From positions 1 to 7,847 of the forward strand of contig CAZZIZ010000156.1 of assembly GCA_964654535.1 (NCBI GenBank): 7,847 nt of DNA. The letters run 5' to 3'. This document shows, piece after piece, positions 5,149-7,847 of this stretch. The translations under genes were made by a program, and so were the position numbers. The notes under the pieces are model-generated. The model was not told where the DNA came from and ran no database searches. It saw only the letters and a list, made by a program, of their open reading frames with translations. The stretch is from CAZZIZ01 sp964654535 (GTDB taxonomy: Bacteria; Bacteroidota; Bacteroidia; Chitinophagales; UBA2359). The number at the start of each line of letters is the position of its first letter. Position 1 is the stretch's first letter.

Positions 5149-6279
5149 ATGAGAACCTTCGATGCAGGAAATATGCTAAACCAAGGAGCTTACAAAAGCT
5201 TTCAGCCATCTATGATTCATAGACAATGGCACTTGGAAGATATGGAGCTTATCACCTTGTTGAGTGAAGCCGATCAGCATTTAGGTCGTTTGGATATGTA
5301 CTCGCACTACATTCCCAATATCGATTTGTTCATTCGTATGCACGTTTTTAAGGAAGCAACGCAGTCGAGTAAAATTGAGGGAACGCGTACAAACATCAAA
5401 GAAGCATTGTTGGCTGTCGATGAAATTCCGGATGAAAAGCGAAACGATTGGGAGGAGGTTCAAAATTATATTGCTGCCTTAGATGCAGCGATAGCCAATT
5501 TGGAAACCTTGCCTTTTTCTTCTCGACTCATTAAGGATACGCACGCCATTTTAATGCGTGGCGTTCGTGGTAAACACAAGCAGCCAGGCGATTTTAGAAA
5601 GAGTCAAAACTGGATTGGTGGAGCTAACATTGATAAAGCGATTTTTGTACCGCCGGTGCATACCAGCATTGCAGAGTACATGGGCGATTTGGAAAAGTTT
5701 GCCCACGACGAAGCATTTTATTTTCCAACGCTTTTGAAAACAGCTTTGATGCACTACCAGTTTGAAACCATTCATCCTTTCTTAGATGGCAATGGTAGAG
5801 TGGGTCGATTAATGATTACGCTTTACCTGGTTGAAAGAGGTATTCTGAAAAAGCCAGTTTTGTATTTGTCCGATTACTTTGAGCGCAACCGCAGCGCTTA
5901 CTACGACCACTTGACATTGGTGAGAGAAAAGAATAGTCTCTTGCAATGGTTCAAGTTTTTCTTACGAGGCGTTATTGAAACGGCTAGACTTAGCACCGCC
6001 AATATGGATGCTATTTTGAAACTGCAAGTTGAAGTGACAGACAAACTGAACAGTTTGGGTAGCCGCGCCGCCAATGCGCAATTGCTCGTAAACTACTTGT
6101 TCCAGCGACCATTGATAGATTACCAAAAAGCGATGGAGGTGACCAATCTTACGGCATCGTCCGTGAATAGATTGTTGAGTGCTATGGAAGAACTGGAAAT
6201 CATCACGGAGTTTACTGGAGCAAAGCGCGGTAAGCGTTATTTGTTCGCGGATTATCTGGGATTGTTTGAATCGATTTAA
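5149..6279 (+). CDS. Fic family protein (class II, probable AMP-transferase) with C-terminal winged-helix domain
   Basis: A 376-residue Fic protein. Known family members mostly transfer AMP from ATP to hydroxyl side chains of target proteins. The N-terminal Fic_N region carries the class II autoinhibitory motif (S/T)xxxE(G/N) as S73-S-K-I-E77-G78; Glu77 should clash with the ATP gamma-phosphate and keep the enzyme off. The target-docking hairpin is around NWIGGANIDKAIFVPP (154-169). The active site HPFLDGNGRVGR (209-220) is complete: His209, Asp213, Asn215, Arg217 and Arg220. After a helical linker, residues about 308-372 look like a winged helix, with recognition helix near NLTASSVNRLLSAMEEL (333-349) and a GAKRGKRY wing (357-364). 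This layout and length match Shewanella SoFic. There is no adjacent antitoxin gene, as expected for an internally inhibited class. An unusual repeat array precedes it. Target unknown. Confidence 0.92.
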   Translation: MRTFDAGNMLNQGAYKSFQPSMIHRQWHLEDMELITLLSEADQHLGRLDMYSHYIPNIDLFIRMHVFKEATQSSKIEGTRTNIKEALLAVDEIPDEKRNDWEEVQNYIAALDAAIANLETLPFSSRLIKDTHAILMRGVRGKHKQPGDFRKSQNWIGGANIDKAIFVPPVHTSIAEYMGDLEKFAHDEAFYFPTLLKTALMHYQFETIHPFLDGNGRVGRLMITLYLVERGILKKPVLYLSDYFERNRSAYYDHLTLVREKNSLLQWFKFFLRGVIETARLSTANMDAILKLQVEVTDKLNSLGSRAANAQLLVNYLFQRPLIDYQKAMEVTNLTASSVNRLLSAMEELEIITEFTGAKRGKRYLFADYLGLFESI

Positions 6280-6282
6280 GAA

Positions 6283-6319
6283 GCGCCCTGGTCTCTTGCT
6301 AGAGATTGGGGTGTTTTTT
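6283..6319 (+). terminator. Intrinsic terminator of fic
   Basis: Four bases after the fic stop, 6283-6296 can pair with 6301-6314 around the loop TGCT, giving a 14-bp stem that includes several G-U pairs, followed by a run of six T (6314-6319). The T-run exists only in the fic direction, so it would not terminate the convergent gene. For that gene the 31 bases between its stop and this hairpin show no clear terminator of their own. Confidence 0.75.
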
Positions 6320-6350
6320 GAACTGCTTTGCATGGCAACTCGCCCGCGAT

Positions 6351-7847
6351 CTATTCTATCACTAATTTTTTAATAACAGAATGCTCTCCAGGTGCATTGA
6401 CTTCCAAGAAGTATAAACCAGAAGCCCATCCATTCCTTTTTAAATAGAAGTTCGAGCTACCAGGCGTCCCGCTCTCCAGAATTCGTCCATTCAGGTCGTA
6501 GAGCGTGTAGTTCCAGTTTTCGTAAGGCGAAAAGATTTTGGTTCCGTCTAGAAACGGATTGGGTGAAATATTGATTGATTCGTCTGTGCTTGTTTCAATT
6601 CCCACGGGCCAAGCAATTTCAATGGTGTCAATTGCAAAGCGAGTACAATTCACGAAAGAACTATCTGTTGCAATAAATTCAACTTGATAATTCCCAGGTG
6701 CACTATATGCATGAGTTGGACTCTCTTCTAGGGAGACTTCTCCGTCACCAAAAATCCATGAAAAATTGCTAAATCCGACAGAGTTGTTTTCGAAAACTAT
6801 GTTTTCGCCAGGGATGCCTTGGGAGGGAAACGAATAATCGAACAAGTGGTTAAAATCAATAACTTGTTCAAGCGTGTCGCAGCTCAAGGAGCTACAAGCA
6901 GTTAAACTAACTGTATAACTTCCAACGTCTTCAAAAAGAGATGTGTTTGGTTCGAAAGACGAATCCTCAACTCCATTTTGGAATTCCCAAGAAAAAGAAC
7001 CGTCAAGGAAGTTTCCTGAACTATTATTAATAAAAGTACCAGCACAAGAGTTGTATGAAAAATCTGCTACAGGCGGAACATTGACTTGGTGGTAGTAAAC
7101 CAGCTTTTTTTCATCTGCGATTAGAATATCTTTTCTTTCATCGTTGTTTATATCAGCGATTAGAAAATCTTCAATCGGCTCATCAAACTCGACTATCGCA
7201 TCAAAGTTAGTTGCGCTTTCAACTTGTTCCTTCGCAACGAGTAGATCTCCATCTTGGGCAAAAATTAAGCGTTTTTGTTCAATATTGAATAAGTCACTAC
7301 GGGTTGATTTAGCTGCATAACCTAAGGAAACAATTTCCTGAGTTTCTTCTGGTTCCTGAAATTCAAAATCCCCGAGATTTAAAAAAGAAGTAAATCGAGT
7401 AAAGGAAATATTCGGATCGGTTAGTTGTAAATCCGGCAATCCATCGGAATTAGTATCACTGAATTCACATCGGCTGAAATCTTCACTAAATTCTCGTGTA
7501 TTAACCAGATCAAAGTTATTAAAAGAGTCTTGCTCAAAGAATCCAAGAAGCATTGGTTCTGAATTGGGTTTGGCCGCAATGGCAAGATCCTGAAGTCCAT
7601 CATTGTTTACATCTAGAATGTGCAAAGAAGTAGTCGGTGAGATGAAATTATTGACCTCATAAAAACCAATCGTTATGGTTTCGCTTTGCTCGAAGTCAAT
7701 AATTTTTACTGTAGTTGGCGTTGCAGTAAATACTACTATCTGAGTTTTTCCATTGTCTAAAAGATTTCCAACGGTGAAATCTAGAATGGCAGATGAAGGA
7801 CTTTGTGATGAAACAAATGCAGTAACATTTGAGTAGTCACTATCTCC
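6351..7847 (-). CDS. Secreted FG-GAP/VCBS-like and PKD-domain protein with T9SS type A sorting domain (5' end missing)
   Basis: The frame is open from the stop at 6351 to the right edge, giving 498 visible residues. The TTG at 7625 is an internal leucine, not a start: the frame continues upstream with similar sequence. Residues about 20-245 carry propeller-like blade motifs at roughly 52-residue steps: DFTVGNLLDNGKTQIVV (23-39), DVNNDGLQDL (79-88), DTNSDGLPDL (131-140), a worn LFNIEQKRLIFA (185-196) and DINNDERKDI (232-241). Two PKD domains follow, about 258-332 (VADFSYNSCAGT opening) and 336-412 (SWIFGDG, then HAYSAPGNYQVEF). Residues about 419-498 form a T9SS type A sorting domain: ISPNPF, LYDLNGRIL, GLYFLEV, KKLVIE. 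The protein should cross the outer membrane and be released or anchored at the surface. Substrate or partner is unknown; adhesion or carbohydrate binding is possible. Confidence 0.9.
   Translation of the reverse strand, partial: GDSDYSNVTAFVSSQSPSSAILDFTVGNLLDNGKTQIVVFTATPTTVKIIDFEQSETITIGFYEVNNFISPTTSLHILDVNNDGLQDLAIAAKPNSEPMLLGFFEQDSFNNFDLVNTREFSEDFSRCEFSDTNSDGLPDLQLTDPNISFTRFTSFLNLGDFEFQEPEETQEIVSLGYAAKSTRSDLFNIEQKRLIFAQDGDLLVAKEQVESATNFDAIVEFDEPIEDFLIADINNDERKDILIADEKKLVYYHQVNVPPVADFSYNSCAGTFINNSSGNFLDGSFSWEFQNGVEDSSFEPNTSLFEDVGSYTVSLTACSSLSCDTLEQVIDFNHLFDYSFPSQGIPGENIVFENNSVGFSNFSWIFGDGEVSLEESPTHAYSAPGNYQVEFIATDSSFVNCTRFAIDTIEIAWPVGIETSTDESINISPNPFLDGTKIFSPYENWNYTLYDLNGRILESGTPGSSNFYLKRNGWASGLYFLEVNAPGEHSVIKKLVIE

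Noticed and set aside
5962..6333. Minus-strand reading frame of 123 codons
   Set aside because: It is antisense to the well-supported fic 3' end and terminator and has no recognisable domain.
7623..7625. Start of the PKD protein at 7625
   Set aside because: The codon is TTG in mid-blade and the frame stays open with similar sequence to the window edge.

Overview
The window looks like a chromosomal segment from a member of the Bacteroidota, probably the Flavobacteriia/Cytophagia side. Three things suggest this. The right-hand gene ends in a type IX secretion (T9SS) type A sorting domain, which is restricted to this phylum. The two divergent promoters are best read as the Bacteroidota form, TTG-N(about 20)-TAnnTTTG. 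Shine-Dalgarno sequences are mostly weak or absent in the AT-rich leaders. No RNA gene, insertion sequence or CRISPR array was seen.

Layout. Positions 1-4859 are one minus-strand operon for aerobic phenylacetate degradation, transcribed right to left: paaE, paaA, paaB, paaC, paaD, paaH (3-hydroxyacyl-CoA dehydrogenase), then the first 19 codons of a probable paaZ cut by the left edge. Spacing is very tight, with TAATG and TAAATG junctions for A/B, B/C and C/D. PaaABCE form the ring 1,2-phenylacetyl-CoA epoxidase: PaaA is the di-iron oxygenase, PaaC its structural partner, PaaB a small bridging subunit and PaaE the FAD/[2Fe-2S] reductase. PaaD is the assembly factor. PaaZ opens the oxepin ring and oxidises the resulting aldehyde. 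PaaH acts later, in the beta-oxidation-like steps. Ligase (PaaK), isomerase/hydratase (PaaG/PaaF) and thiolase (PaaJ) are not in view and may lie beyond the left edge.

Positions 4860-5148 separate the paa operon from a divergent plus-strand fic gene and hold the most unusual sequence in the window. Five 32-bp imperfect palindromes start at 4948, 4989, 5030, 5071 and 5112, exactly 41 bp apart, each with the same arms and the same two A-tracts but variable cores and 9-bp spacers. The array overlaps the best fic promoter candidate and runs to within 5 bp of the fic start codon. Closer to paaE lies a separate palindrome (CTAACA-CT-TGTTAG) over a candidate paa promoter, resembling a TetR-type operator.

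Positions 5149-6279 encode a class II Fic protein (probable AMP-transferase) with an N-terminal inhibitory motif, a canonical Fic motif and a C-terminal winged-helix region, followed by a good intrinsic terminator. Convergent to it, 6351-7847 is the 3' part of a large secreted protein with degenerate FG-GAP/VCBS-type propeller blades, two PKD domains and a T9SS sorting domain; its 5' end lies beyond the right edge.
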